Shown piece by piece: positions 18,307 through 27,437 of a DNA stretch of 64,000 bases (within the stretch, counting starts at the first letter, position 1; the number at the start of each line of letters is the position of its first letter). Below the pieces are notes generated by a model. It had not been told where the DNA came from, did no database searches, and saw only the letters and a list, made by a program, of their open reading frames with translations. The DNA is from CAZPRW01 sp964577805 (lineage in GTDB: Bacteria; Verrucomicrobiota; Verrucomicrobiia; Opitutales; JAIRKQ01), in contig CAZOAG010000003.1 in NCBI GenBank assembly GCA_964577805.1, forward strand, positions 62,001 through 126,000, in the 5' to 3' direction. The translations under genes and the position numbers were made by a program.

Positions 18307-21003
18307 ATGAGTAAAACAACGTCTATATATGAATTCGGGGAAAAGACCGATGGAGATGCAAGCATGCGCGCTTTGCTCGGAGGGAAAGGCGCAAATCTAG
18401 CTGAAATGTCAAAAATCGGACTACCAGTACCAGCTGGTTTCACAATTACAACAGAAATCTGCTCAGAATATTACAATAATGGCGGACAAATCCCATCAGA
18501 GGTTTGGGACGATATAAAATCTGCCATAGAACATGTTGAACAACAACAAAACAAAAAATTTGGAGATAAAAACAATCCATTATTATTTTCTGTTCGTTCT
18601 GGAGCACGTGAGTCCATGCCAGGCATGATGGATACTATTCTAAATCTTGGATTAAATGATGAAACAGTAATTGGACAGTCAAATAACTCCAATAATCCGC
18701 GTTTTGCATATGATTGTTACAGACGATTTATTCAAATGTACGGCGACGTCGTCATGGGAGTACATGCGGAAAATGAAGAATCTCACGATCCATTTGAAGT
18801 AATCCTTTCTAATGCAAAAAAATCTGCTGGTGTACAAAATGACACTGATTTGACAGCAGATGATCTAAAAAAAGTAGTAGATCAATATAAATCCTTGATC
18901 CGCGAAAAAACAGGTCATGACTTCCCGCAAGATGTTTTTGAGCAATTACGTGGTGCAATCGGTGCTGTGTTCAAGTCATGGCACAATGAACGTGCTATTA
19001 TCTACCGTAGAAAATATAATATTCCTGCTGAATGGGGAACTGCGGTAAATGTTCAGAGTATGGTCTTCGGAAACATGGGAAATAACTGCGCAACAGGTGT
19101 TGCCTTTACAAGAGACCCAGCAAATGGTGAAAAAGTATTCTATGGAGAATATTTGATCAATGCACAGGGAGAAGATGTTGTCGCTGGCATTCGCACACCA
19201 CAACCTATCGCCAATCTACAAAACGACATGCCAACAGTCTATGAACAATTGGTAAATGTATGTCAAACGCTAGAACATCATTTCCGCGACATGCAAGATT
19301 TCGAATTCACAATCGAAAATGATAAACTATACATGTTGCAAACGAGAAATGGCAAACGTACTGGATTGTCTGCTGTCCGCATCGCTGTTGAAATGGTAGA
19401 AGAAGGGCTCATCGATAAAGAAACGGCAATTAAACGTATTCCTGCAGATTCTATCTCATCATTATTGGTCCCAATATTTAATATCGAAGGGAAAAAGAAG
19501 GTGAAAAAGATCGCGAATGGTCTTCCAGCCGGCCCAGGAGCAGCATCTGGCAATGTGTATTTCTCAGCTAAAAAAGCAGAAGAAATGCATGCAAAAGGCG
19601 AAAAAGTCATTTTAGCACGTGCTGAAACATCACCTGAAGATATCCGTGGAATGTTAGCAGCAGAAGGTATTGTAACCAGCCACGGTGGGGTAAGTTCTCA
19701 TGCTGCACTCGTCGCTCGCCAGATGGGAAAAGTATGTGTTTGCGGAGCCGGTGGATTTGTCATTGACTATTCAACCAAACAAGCAACAGCTGGTGGTGTA
19801 ACGATCAAAGAAGGTGATGCAATCTCCATTGATGGAACGACTGGTGAAATTTTTGTAGGACATGTTGAAACAGCACCATCTGAGGTAACACAGGTATTAA
19901 ACGGCGAAATGGCAGCAGAAAATAGTTACACATATCGCATGTTCAATGCTGTTATGAGCTGGTCTGACACCTATCGCAAATTAGGAGTACGAACCAATGC
20001 TGATAGCCCTAAACAAGCACGTACTGCTGTGCAATTAGGTGCTACTGGAATTGGATTATGTCGTACAGAACATATGTTTTTCGAAGGGGAACGTATTGAT
20101 TTCATGCGCGAAATGATATTGGCAGATAGTACAGAAGCACGTGAAGCAGCACTGAATAAATTAAAACCGTTACAACGTTCTGATTTCGAAGGAATTTTCC
20201 GTGAAATGCGAGGATTCCCTGTAACAATTCGTTTGCTCGACCCACCGTTACATGAGTTCTTGCCACATGAAAAACACGCAATTGAAGCCCTCGCTAAAAA
20301 GCTTAATATTAATGCTAATGATCTTGAGCTACGCGTGGAATCAATGTCGGAAAGCAATCCTATGTTAGGATATCGCGGATGCAGACTGGGGATTTCGTAT
20401 CCGGAAATCACACGCATGCAAGCAAGTGCTATTTTTGAAGCAGCTGCAAAGGTACAGAGTGAAGGTATCGATGTACAACCAGAAATAATGGTCCCATTGA
20501 CGACATTCGCTGCAGAATTCAATAATCAAGCACGATTGATACGTGAGACAGCTGCTAAGATCGAAAAAGAACTTGGAATAAAACTATCGTACAAAATCGG
20601 CACCATGATCGAAATTCCACGTGCTTGTCTATGTGCTGGAGAGATCGCAAAGGAAGCAGAATTCTTCAGTTTTGGAACTAATGATTTGACACAAACAACA
20701 CTAGGAATGAGTCGTGATGATGCCAATAGTTTCCTTCCACAATATCTAGAACAAGAAATCATTACAACTAACCCATTTGCTTCAATTGACGAACATGGAG
20801 TTGGTGAGATGATAAAAATAGCATGCGAACGTGGACGTTCTACACGCAGCAATATCAAGATAGGAATTTGTGGAGAACATGGTGGTGATCCAGCATCCAT
20901 AAAATTATGCAACAAGATCGGATTATCATATGTCAGCTGTTCACCAAATCGAGTCCCTGTTGCACGACTTGCTGCTGCACAAGCGGCACTGACTACCAAA
21001 TAA
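18307..21003 (+). CDS. ppdK: Pyruvate, phosphate dikinase
   Basis: Interconverts pyruvate + ATP + Pi and PEP + AMP + PPi, serving gluconeogenesis or a PPi-linked glycolysis. The 898-residue protein is full length. The N-terminal ATP-grasp domain starts with GGKGANLAEM, the phosphohistidine domain has TSHGGVSSHAA with the swivelling His near residue 458, and the C-terminal PEP-binding barrel has LCRTEHMFF, GTNDLTQTTLG and the GICGEHGGDP segment with its catalytic Cys. A strong hairpin follows the stop. A possible promoter is seen at 18258-18285. Confidence 0.97.
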   Translation: MSKTTSIYEFGEKTDGDASMRALLGGKGANLAEMSKIGLPVPAGFTITTEICSEYYNNGGQIPSEVWDDIKSAIEHVEQQQNKKFGDKNNPLLFSVRSGARESMPGMMDTILNLGLNDETVIGQSNNSNNPRFAYDCYRRFIQMYGDVVMGVHAENEESHDPFEVILSNAKKSAGVQNDTDLTADDLKKVVDQYKSLIREKTGHDFPQDVFEQLRGAIGAVFKSWHNERAIIYRRKYNIPAEWGTAVNVQSMVFGNMGNNCATGVAFTRDPANGEKVFYGEYLINAQGEDVVAGIRTPQPIANLQNDMPTVYEQLVNVCQTLEHHFRDMQDFEFTIENDKLYMLQTRNGKRTGLSAVRIAVEMVEEGLIDKETAIKRIPADSISSLLVPIFNIEGKKKVKKIANGLPAGPGAASGNVYFSAKKAEEMHAKGEKVILARAETSPEDIRGMLAAEGIVTSHGGVSSHAALVARQMGKVCVCGAGGFVIDYSTKQATAGGVTIKEGDAISIDGTTGEIFVGHVETAPSEVTQVLNGEMAAENSYTYRMFNAVMSWSDTYRKLGVRTNADSPKQARTAVQLGATGIGLCRTEHMFFEGERIDFMREMILADSTEAREAALNKLKPLQRSDFEGIFREMRGFPVTIRLLDPPLHEFLPHEKHAIEALAKKLNINANDLELRVESMSESNPMLGYRGCRLGISYPEITRMQASAIFEAAAKVQSEGIDVQPEIMVPLTTFAAEFNNQARLIRETAAKIEKELGIKLSYKIGTMIEIPRACLCAGEIAKEAEFFSFGTNDLTQTTLGMSRDDANSFLPQYLEQEIITTNPFASIDEHGVGEMIKIACERGRSTRSNIKIGICGEHGGDPASIKLCNKIGLSYVSCSPNRVPVARLAAAQAALTTK

Positions 21004-21019
21004 TCAGACACTGTCTATC

Positions 21020-21110
21020 CAAAAAAACAATTAACCCATGCCACACCAGTACATACGTTGGTGTGGCATATTGTTTTTTCCAACAGCATAATATTTCTTT
21101 TGCAAATATT
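21020..21110 (+). repeat. Direct repeat A, copy 1 (about 90 bp)
   Basis: The stretch from the A-run before the ppdK hairpin through ...TTTTGCAAATATTT reappears at about 22008-22098 with a few substitutions and a one-base difference in the T run. Each copy sits just upstream of a methyltransferase gene. The hairpin loops are in opposite orientation in the two copies. Confidence 0.75.
21038..21079 (+). terminator. ppdK terminator hairpin, copy 1 of a duplicated stem-loop
   Basis: An 11-bp perfect stem (ATGCCACACCA 21038-21048 / TGGTGTGGCAT 21059-21069) with loop GTACATACGT, then a T run. The same stem recurs at 22025-22056 with the loop in reverse complement, and the sequence on either side is repeated in direct orientation. 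It can act as the ppdK terminator. Confidence 0.7.
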
Positions 21111-21139
21111 TATCCGTTATTTATACAACGCAACCAACC

Positions 21140-22005
21140 ATGAAAAAATGTAAATTATGTATCATGTTTTTGATTGCAGCATTAATTGCTGTTTCTACAT
21201 CATTCTACTGCAATCACAAAAAATGGAAAAAACATCAATGCGGGGGGGGTATAATCATTCTGACGTTAGTTTTATAAAAAAACGGATAGCAATGCTTACT
21301 GCGGATCGATCTGTATTGTATCCAACACATATAGATAATGAGCCGTTTGTATTCAGTGATTTGATGTCATCCGATACGGTAAACATGGTTGCTCATGAAA
21401 TCGGCAGAAACATATATGATTTTAGCAACATTTCATTTAAAGAAGGTGATGTAGTCATCGATGTCGGCGGAAATGTCGGAATGATTTCAATCTATTTGGC
21501 TAAAAAATATCCATTTTTAAAAATCTATGCATTCGAACCTGTCAAACAGAATTACGAAAATTTCAAAAAGAACATAAAATTAAACAACATCCCCGATGGC
21601 ATTATTTTTGTCGAACATGCTGCTGTTACAAAAGATGGCCGCGATATACGTATGTCTATCAATACAGTCAATTCCGGAGGATCATCAATCGAATCTTTAG
21701 ATTTTGGACAAAGACATCCACTGTGTTCTGCTGAAGAAATTACATCATCAATAACCCTCGATCAAATTTTCGACAAATACAACATTCAGCATTGCAAATT
21801 GCTAAAAATGGATTGTGAAGGTTCGGAATATGAAATTCTATATAATGCCAATCCAGAAACACTAAAAAAATGCGAAAACTTACGTGCTGAATTCCACACA
21901 AACACACCGCTTGTACAACAGTTCGGAACAACCGACAAATTGCTAGAATTCACAAAACAATATATCAAAAACATTAAAATATGTATTGCTAAAGAGAATT
22001 ATTAA
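21140..22005 (+). CDS. FkbM-family methyltransferase with poly-G frameshift at its N-terminus
   Basis: The main frame (from 21157) encodes a SAM-dependent methyltransferase of the FkbM family: VIDVGGNVGMIS (SAM motif I), AFEPV with N-YENFKKNIKLNN, and LKMDCEGSEYE. Its upstream end lacks a convincing start. In a second frame, ATG at 21140 begins MKKCKLCIMFLIAALIAV..., a clear signal peptide or membrane anchor, which runs into eight consecutive G (21242-21249) and then stops shortly after. With nine (or six) Gs the signal sequence would join the methyltransferase in one frame. So this is either a sequencing slip, a pseudogene, or a phase-variable gene. FkbM enzymes usually O-methylate sugars. 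Confidence 0.7.
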
Positions 22006-22007
22006 CC

Positions 22008-22098
22008 GCAAAAAAAATTAATCGATGCCACACCAACGTATGTACTGGTGTGGCATATTGTTTTTCCAACAGTATAATATCTCTTTTGCAAATATTTC
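22008..22098 (+). repeat. Direct repeat A, copy 2, with inverted loop
   Basis: Second copy of the repeat at 21020-21110. The stem ATGCCACACCA / TGGTGTGGCAT is identical, but the 10-base loop ACGTATGTAC is the exact reverse complement of copy 1's loop, while the flanks keep their direct orientation. It can serve as terminator of the FkbM gene and as the leader of the following broken gene. Confidence 0.75.
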
Positions 22099-22115
22099 AG
22101 CAGAACGTCAATATA

Positions 22116-22856
22116 ATGAAACATCAAATTATTTGCCGTCGAGTGCACAAAATATTATCAAAATTGATACCTTTTGATGTACTCAATAAAAACAAAATTC
22201 GTGTAGGTCGTGAGTATGATAGTGGTTATGTTATGATTAACGATCTAACCAACACAATTCCCTATAGTTTCGGCATTTCTGATGATGTATCATGGGGCTA
22301 CGACATTGCAAATCGCGGCATGGATGTATATATGTATGATCAGACAATTAATGGACTGCCAGCGGAATATAAACATTTTCATTTTTTAAAACTGGCATAA
22401 CCGGAACATCAAAAGAAAATTCTAATCTAAAAACAATAGAAAAAATAATCATAGCTAATGAACATAAAAACAATCATAATTTAATGCTAAAATGCAACGT
22501 TGAAGGTGCTGCACAGGAAGTCTTCGCTGAAACTCCGAGCGAAATAATGAGCCAATTCAAACAGATTGAAGTAAAATTGCATAAAGTAAGTAAAGTATGG
22601 AATGATGTAAAATTTAATACAATTCGTAAGGTTCTTGATAAACTAAACGCAACCCACCAGATTGTACACGTTCATTGCAATAATTACGGACATTTTGACA
22701 CTATAGGCGAAGTTCCTATGATGAATACTTGCGAAGGGGACATACCTTTTAAGAGACGAAAATTCATTTGAACATCAAACAAAAACATTCCCGACAAAAG
22801 ACCTAGATTGTCCAAACAATCCATTTAAAGCAGGTTACTATCTAGAAAATCTTTAA
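22116..22856 (+). pseudogene. Frameshifted Methyltransf_22-like (FkbM-related) methyltransferase
   Basis: Three consecutive pieces in three frames together read as one protein. Piece 1 starts MKHQIICRRVHKIL and contains RVGREYDSGYVM and YSFGISDDVSWGYD, ending at about 22385 where a T6 run shifts the frame. Piece 2 (to about 22755) has TGITGTSKEN, NLMLKCNVEGAAQEV, LNATHQIVHVHCNNYG. Piece 3 (22755-22856) reads DENSFEHQTKTFPTKDLDC then PNNPFKAGYYLENL and stops. This order of motifs matches the Methyltransf_22 family. Two frameshifts make it a probable pseudogene unless both are sequencing errors. Confidence 0.7.
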
Positions 22857-22869
22857 AAAAAATCAGAAA

Positions 22870-23008
22870 GCTTTATACCGCCTCATGAATCAAAAACTAG
22901 AAGGTTTGTTTGGCGACATTTAACCAACTATGGTTGATATGCACACAAACAGACTGAAAGAAAATTTCATAAAAGTCAACGAATTACTACAAGAGCATTT
23001 TTATAATT
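22870..23008 (+). pseudogene. Gene relic, C-terminal fragment of unrecognised protein
   Basis: Two short frames look like pieces of one C-terminus: one reads SESFIPPHESKTRRFVWRHL then TNYG and stops; the other continues MVDMHTNRLKENFIKVNELL then QEHFYN and stops. The composition is protein-like and the break sits at a single-base shift. I do not recognise the family. It lies in the decaying patch between ppdK and tRNA-Asp. Confidence 0.35.
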
Positions 23009-23144
23009 AAAAAGCTTTAAAAGGACAATAAAATTAGTCATTACATTCTGCTTGCCTATACTAAAAGCACAGCAAACAGTTTCTCATGTCGCGATCATAT
23101 CGATCACACAATAACAAACACATACCAAACTCAAAAAGAACACC

Positions 23145-24132
23145 TTATGTGTTAACAAAAAGAGCCACACATTTACTAATAAACATTTTCACATACTTAG
23201 AAAAAAGATTCAAAACATATGCCGAAAAACAAATCGTTACGATCAGCTGCAACGAACTGACAAAAAAATTTCTTGAATCAACAAAAATTGAATACGCTCC
23301 TAAAATATAAATTTGATGCGTCAAATATACGTCATACGAATACAAGTCTGTCAACTCTAGAAATTTTTGACATTTATCGCTTGCTAAAAATCTTTTATAC
23401 AAACCACTAAAAAGATAAAAGCAAAATATGCCCAAAAACACGTGGGCATACTCACAAAGATAATGCCCGCTTTTCACGGCATATAAATTTAGTTTAACAA
23501 AATATTGCAAATAAACTTGTAGCAGATTCAAAGCCATTGCACTCAAACATGCAATACAAACTATAGCGGCATAACATTTAAATCTTCTTGCATGCGCAAG
23601 AATCATTCCAAAGTAAAAACAATTTATCCATGCCCCAACAATACCAAATATTTTGCAAAGTAATGCTACCACAACTGGTACTACAAAAATTAATAAAATA
23701 TTTAAATTCTTTTTTTCGCAAAAACTTATAACTTTTACCAAAACAGGAGTTAACAAATAACAAACCAATATGTATTTTATAAACCACAAATGTTCTAACC
23801 CACGTACTGTGCCAGACAAATAAAAAAGTTTAATCACTCCATCTGGAACCTTATTAATTGATCTGAAGAATAAAACCAAAACACTAATATAGACATAGTA
23901 ATCAACTAGTAATTTTGCAGCATTTTTATGATAAAAACCGACAACACTAGACACAGAATTAAACTCTCGATTAGAATACAACCAACCAGAAATCACAAAA
24001 AACATTTGTACGCCAACATTCAACCACCAACAAAGTTCAATATCATAATATTGCAAGATATGACACAAAACAATAAAACGTCATCGCAATACATCTAGTA
24101 AAGCTTATTGAATAGCCCCTTTCTACTTTCAC
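23145..24132 (-). pseudogene. Acyltransferase 3 family membrane protein, frameshifted near its N-terminus
   Basis: The main frame (23145-24068) encodes about nine hydrophobic segments and the family hallmark NVGVQMFFVISGWLYS, with HLWFIKYILVCYL later: an OatA/NodX-like acyltransferase 3, which acylates surface sugars. It has no good start. In the adjoining frame, GTG at 24132 begins VKVERGYSISFTRCIAMTF, which matches the expected first helix and would run directly into IVLCHILQYYD if one base were changed around 24072-24080. So a single frameshift separates the first 20 residues from the rest. Either a recent pseudogene or an assembly/sequencing error at a T run. Confidence 0.65.
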
Positions 24133-24272
24133 CAAAAATTCAACTATACATTTGCACAACCGAAGCAACACTTTTCCGCAGGCGGATACGTCTTACCTGC
24201 AAAAAAAAATCAAACCAGAAAACAACAAAACTAATATCCAAAGCCAATACAAAAAAAACAAAACCCGACAAA

Positions 24273-24350
24273 TGGCGGGATAGACGGGGCTCGAACCCGC
24301 GACCTCCAACGTGACAGGCTGGCGTTCTAAACCAACTGAACTACTACCCC
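24273..24350 (-). tRNA. tRNA-Asp (GTC)
   Basis: Minus-strand cloverleaf with acceptor stem GGGGTAG/CTATCCC (one G-U), D-arm AGTTCAGTTGGTT, anticodon loop CTGTCAC giving GTC, T-arm GCGGGTTCGAGCCCCGT, and an encoded CCA end. It marks one edge of the decaying surface-modification patch at 21.1-24.1 kb. Confidence 0.95.
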
Positions 24351-24542
24351 GTTGCCGATATTTTGCAAGCTACGATTACCGCATATTGTGTCAACAACAA
24401 ACATTATATTTTTCAAAAAAACATCATTCCTTCTACATCAACAACAACTTAGTATGTCAAATATTGATGATACAAATCAATGACTACATACAAAAATTTA
24501 ACAATCTAAATGAGAATTAATGAACATGTGCGTAACAATGAA

Positions 24543-25910
24543 TCACTTCCCCACACAAAATTGCGAAAACACTTTGTCTAACATCTCTTCGTTATCATAA
24601 GGCACAGTAATTTCTCCCAACAGATCAAGGGCATTGCGAATATCACTAGCAACAATCTCGATACCATGTTCTGATATCAGACCATTTTTTGCACGATAAA
24701 TAGAATCTTGTACACGGCACAAAACTTCAACATGCCGTGCATTTACTGCGATATCAACATTATCATTCATCGATGAAAATCGATTACACAAATCTAATAT
24801 TTTTTGTCGTAATAATGGCAATTGATACCCATCTTTTAATGAAATTGATATATGATCAATAGCTGGCAGAAAATCCGCAAAATTGTCATGTCCGCAATCA
24901 TGTTTGTTCACAACGACTAAACAATTGTTAGGATGAATTTTATTCATAATATCGTCTGAAAACACGGGAACGATACCATTAGAGCTATCAACTACGATCA
25001 AAAAAAGATCAGCATGCTTAGCTTGTTCTACCGCTTTTCGTATGCCAATATCCTCGATTTCGCATGTTCCAACATTGCGCATTCCTGCCGTATCACATAA
25101 ATTTACTACAACATCACCAAACCGTATATTGTCAGAAATAACATCACGTGTTGTTCCTGCGATACTGCTTACAATTGCACGGTCCTCATCTAATAAAAAA
25201 TTCAACAAGCTGCTCTTACCAACATTCGGAGCACCAATAATTACCATATTGTGATGGCTGTCTATAGATTTCCTGAACCGATTGCTCGCGATTAATGACA
25301 ACAAACATTCATTTATATTATCAATCTCAGATCGCAGACCATCAATATCAATGCTCGATGATGTCATTTCATCATCAGAAAAATCTATATCAAATTCTAT
25401 CTTCGACAATAATGTTAAAATATTTTGACTGATATCGTTTATTCGCTCGCTAAGACCACCGCTCAATTGCTTTTGAGCAACATTTCTAGCGTGAACATTG
25501 TCAGAATGAATCAAATCAGCAACAGCTTCTGCCTGCGTAAGATCCATACGATGATTTAAAAATGCACGTTTAGTATACTCACCAGCAACTGCCATTCTGC
25601 AACCACGGCAACATAAATCTTTCAAAATAGCATCAACTATCAACATATTGCCATGGCAAAATATTTCCATGCTGTCTTCTCCTGTGTAAGAATGTCCATG
25701 CTGAAAATATACTACCATGACATCATCTATAACATCACCATTTTGAGAATGATAATATGTATGAACACAGTTGTTAGGAATGATTTCTTTGCCATGCAAT
25801 AAATCAGAAATAATATCTCGACTAAGACCACCACTACACCGAACAACTGCTATAGCAGACATTCCTTTAGGTGTAGCTAATGCTACTATCGTATCGCTGT
25901 CATTATTCAC
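24543..25910 (-). CDS. mnmE: tRNA modification GTPase MnmE
   Basis: With MnmG it forms cmnm5U34 at the tRNA wobble position. The 455-residue protein starts with the formyl-folate-binding domain (DTIVALATPKGMSAIAVVR), followed by a helical domain interrupted by the G domain: P-loop GAPNVGKSS, GTTRD, DTAG and NKHD. The C-terminal CVGK matches the family's C-(I/L/V)-G-K end with its functional Cys. It precedes no partner here. infA lies just upstream on the same strand. Confidence 0.97.
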   Translation of the reverse strand: MNNDSDTIVALATPKGMSAIAVVRCSGGLSRDIISDLLHGKEIIPNNCVHTYYHSQNGDVIDDVMVVYFQHGHSYTGEDSMEIFCHGNMLIVDAILKDLCCRGCRMAVAGEYTKRAFLNHRMDLTQAEAVADLIHSDNVHARNVAQKQLSGGLSERINDISQNILTLLSKIEFDIDFSDDEMTSSSIDIDGLRSEIDNINECLLSLIASNRFRKSIDSHHNMVIIGAPNVGKSSLLNFLLDEDRAIVSSIAGTTRDVISDNIRFGDVVVNLCDTAGMRNVGTCEIEDIGIRKAVEQAKHADLFLIVVDSSNGIVPVFSDDIMNKIHPNNCLVVVNKHDCGHDNFADFLPAIDHISISLKDGYQLPLLRQKILDLCNRFSSMNDNVDIAVNARHVEVLCRVQDSIYRAKNGLISEHGIEIVASDIRNALDLLGEITVPYDNEEMLDKVFSQFCVGK

Positions 25911-25936
25911 AGCAAACGGCCCTCATATACAAAATT

Positions 25937-26206
25937 CTATCGTTTTGACCGTGGTCCAAAACTACGTATCGGTGCATTTCTTTGTACATCAGCATTTTTC
26001 ATGCGAAAAATAATACGAGCCTTTTGCAGATCCTGCGGACTCATCTCCATCTTGACAACATCACCTATCATGAGTTTTATGAAATTCTTCCTAAGCTTCC
26101 CTGAAATATGTGCCAACACAACATGTTTGTTTTGTAACTCTACACGAAACATCGTTCCCGGCAACACAGCAACAATCTTACCTATAACCTCAATATATTC
26201 TGACAT
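25937..26206 (-). CDS. infA: Translation initiation factor IF-1
   Basis: An 89-residue OB-fold protein. EVIGKIVAVLPGTMFRVEL and VLAHISGKLRKNFIKLMIGD are the standard IF-1 strands. It is about 15 residues longer than the E. coli protein because of a basic C-terminal tail (RNAPIRSFGPRSKR). It lies 26 bases upstream of mnmE, on the same strand. Confidence 0.93.
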   Translation of the reverse strand: MSEYIEVIGKIVAVLPGTMFRVELQNKHVVLAHISGKLRKNFIKLMIGDVVKMEMSPQDLQKARIIFRMKNADVQRNAPIRSFGPRSKR

Positions 26207-26308
26207 CGTCTCTAATAATTTTGTATGAGAAACAATAAAATGTCAGTTGTCCAGAAAATAACGCACAACTTGCAAATGAATATTTTGCAAAAATAACAAT
26301 TTTTTGTA

Positions 26309-27298
26309 TTATACCGATGACAAGCCGAATGATGTCATTATAAACCCAACAAATGCTATCATTGCCGCATTATCTCCTGTATGCTTACGCAATGGAAATA
26401 AAAATTCTTTTTTATGCCGCTTAGCAACTAACTCTAACACACTACGCAATGTATTATTATTTGACACCCCACCGCTTACACAAACAGCCCTTACATATTG
26501 CCGTTCTTCCAATATTTGATCCAATTTCATTGCCAATGCATCTACTATTGCTGCTTGATATGATGCACAAATATCCGGCAAAGAATCTCCAATATTACCA
26601 TCAAATTTCTCTATAAAATATCGCAAACTCGTTTTTAATCCAGAAAAACTAAACTTCATTTCTTTGGTATGAGAAAATGCACGTGGAAAATCATATGCAC
26701 GAGAATTCCCATTTATTGCTAATTTTTCTATCAATGCACCACCAGGATATGGCATCCCCAATAACTTCGCACCCTTGTCAAATGCCTCCCCTGCCGCATC
26801 ATCAACAGTAGCAGCTAATATTTTTATTGAAAAGGACTCATCAACCTCATATGCAATCGTATTGCCACCAGACACTAACAATCCAATAAACGGCAAATAG
26901 GATTTTATTTTTTCATCAAATCGTTCTACACATTCTGCATGAACAGGAATAAATGGCGAAAATAAATGTCCATACAAATGATTCACAGGAATAGTCTGAA
27001 TATTCAATAACAAACTTAATGATTCAGCTACCGCACGACCGACATGAGCACAGCCTGGCAATCCAGGTTCAGAAGTATAAGCAATATAATTAATATTATT
27101 TGGAAAATGTTCTTTTAAATCATGCAATAATGGCACGAAATTTTTTAAATGTTCTCTTGCCGCCAATTCTGGAACAACACCACCATATTCACTATGTAAT
27201 GATATTTGCGACGCCACTTCTTCAAATATTATACCGCGCAACGGATCAAAAATGGCAACAGCAGACTCATCGCATGAACTCTCTATTCCAATTATCAT
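26309..27298 (-). CDS. tsaD: tRNA N6-adenosine threonylcarbamoyltransferase TsaD
   Basis: Transfers the threonylcarbamoyl group to A37 of ANN-decoding tRNAs, working with TsaB and TsaE. The 329-residue ASKHA-fold protein starts IGIESSCDESAVA, has the metal-binding HLYGH motif (VNHLYGHLF), LLVSGGNT and the C-terminal GGVSNNNTLR and TGDNAAMIA segments. Complete. It is divergent from rpsB. Confidence 0.96.
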   Translation of the reverse strand: MIIGIESSCDESAVAIFDPLRGIIFEEVASQISLHSEYGGVVPELAAREHLKNFVPLLHDLKEHFPNNINYIAYTSEPGLPGCAHVGRAVAESLSLLLNIQTIPVNHLYGHLFSPFIPVHAECVERFDEKIKSYLPFIGLLVSGGNTIAYEVDESFSIKILAATVDDAAGEAFDKGAKLLGMPYPGGALIEKLAINGNSRAYDFPRAFSHTKEMKFSFSGLKTSLRYFIEKFDGNIGDSLPDICASYQAAIVDALAMKLDQILEERQYVRAVCVSGGVSNNNTLRSVLELVAKRHKKEFLFPLRKHTGDNAAMIAFVGFIMTSFGLSSV

Positions 27299-27437
27299 GA
27301 AAACATCATTAAAATTATCTTGTAAATGACAAATTTGTATGCAACGTGCAAGGTAAATTACTTTTTTAACATATAAAATCCAATAAATGGTGGTTTAGCG
27401 AATGGTTCGCGATCGCTGTGACGGAGAACAAAACATT

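Noticed and set aside
19971..20522. Minus-strand 183-codon frame inside ppdK
   Set aside because: Antisense to a strongly conserved enzyme region.
23086..23310. Plus-strand 74-codon frame
   Set aside because: Mostly antisense to the acyltransferase gene, whose hydrophobic pattern is clearly the real signal.
21157..24132. Insertion sequence or prophage as the cause of the disrupted patch
   Set aside because: No transposase, integrase or terminal inverted repeats seen; the disruption consists of single-base frameshifts.
24108..24314. Plus-strand 68-codon frame running into the tRNA-Asp gene
   Set aside because: Covers the tRNA and the acyltransferase start on the other strand; ends with antisense tRNA sequence.
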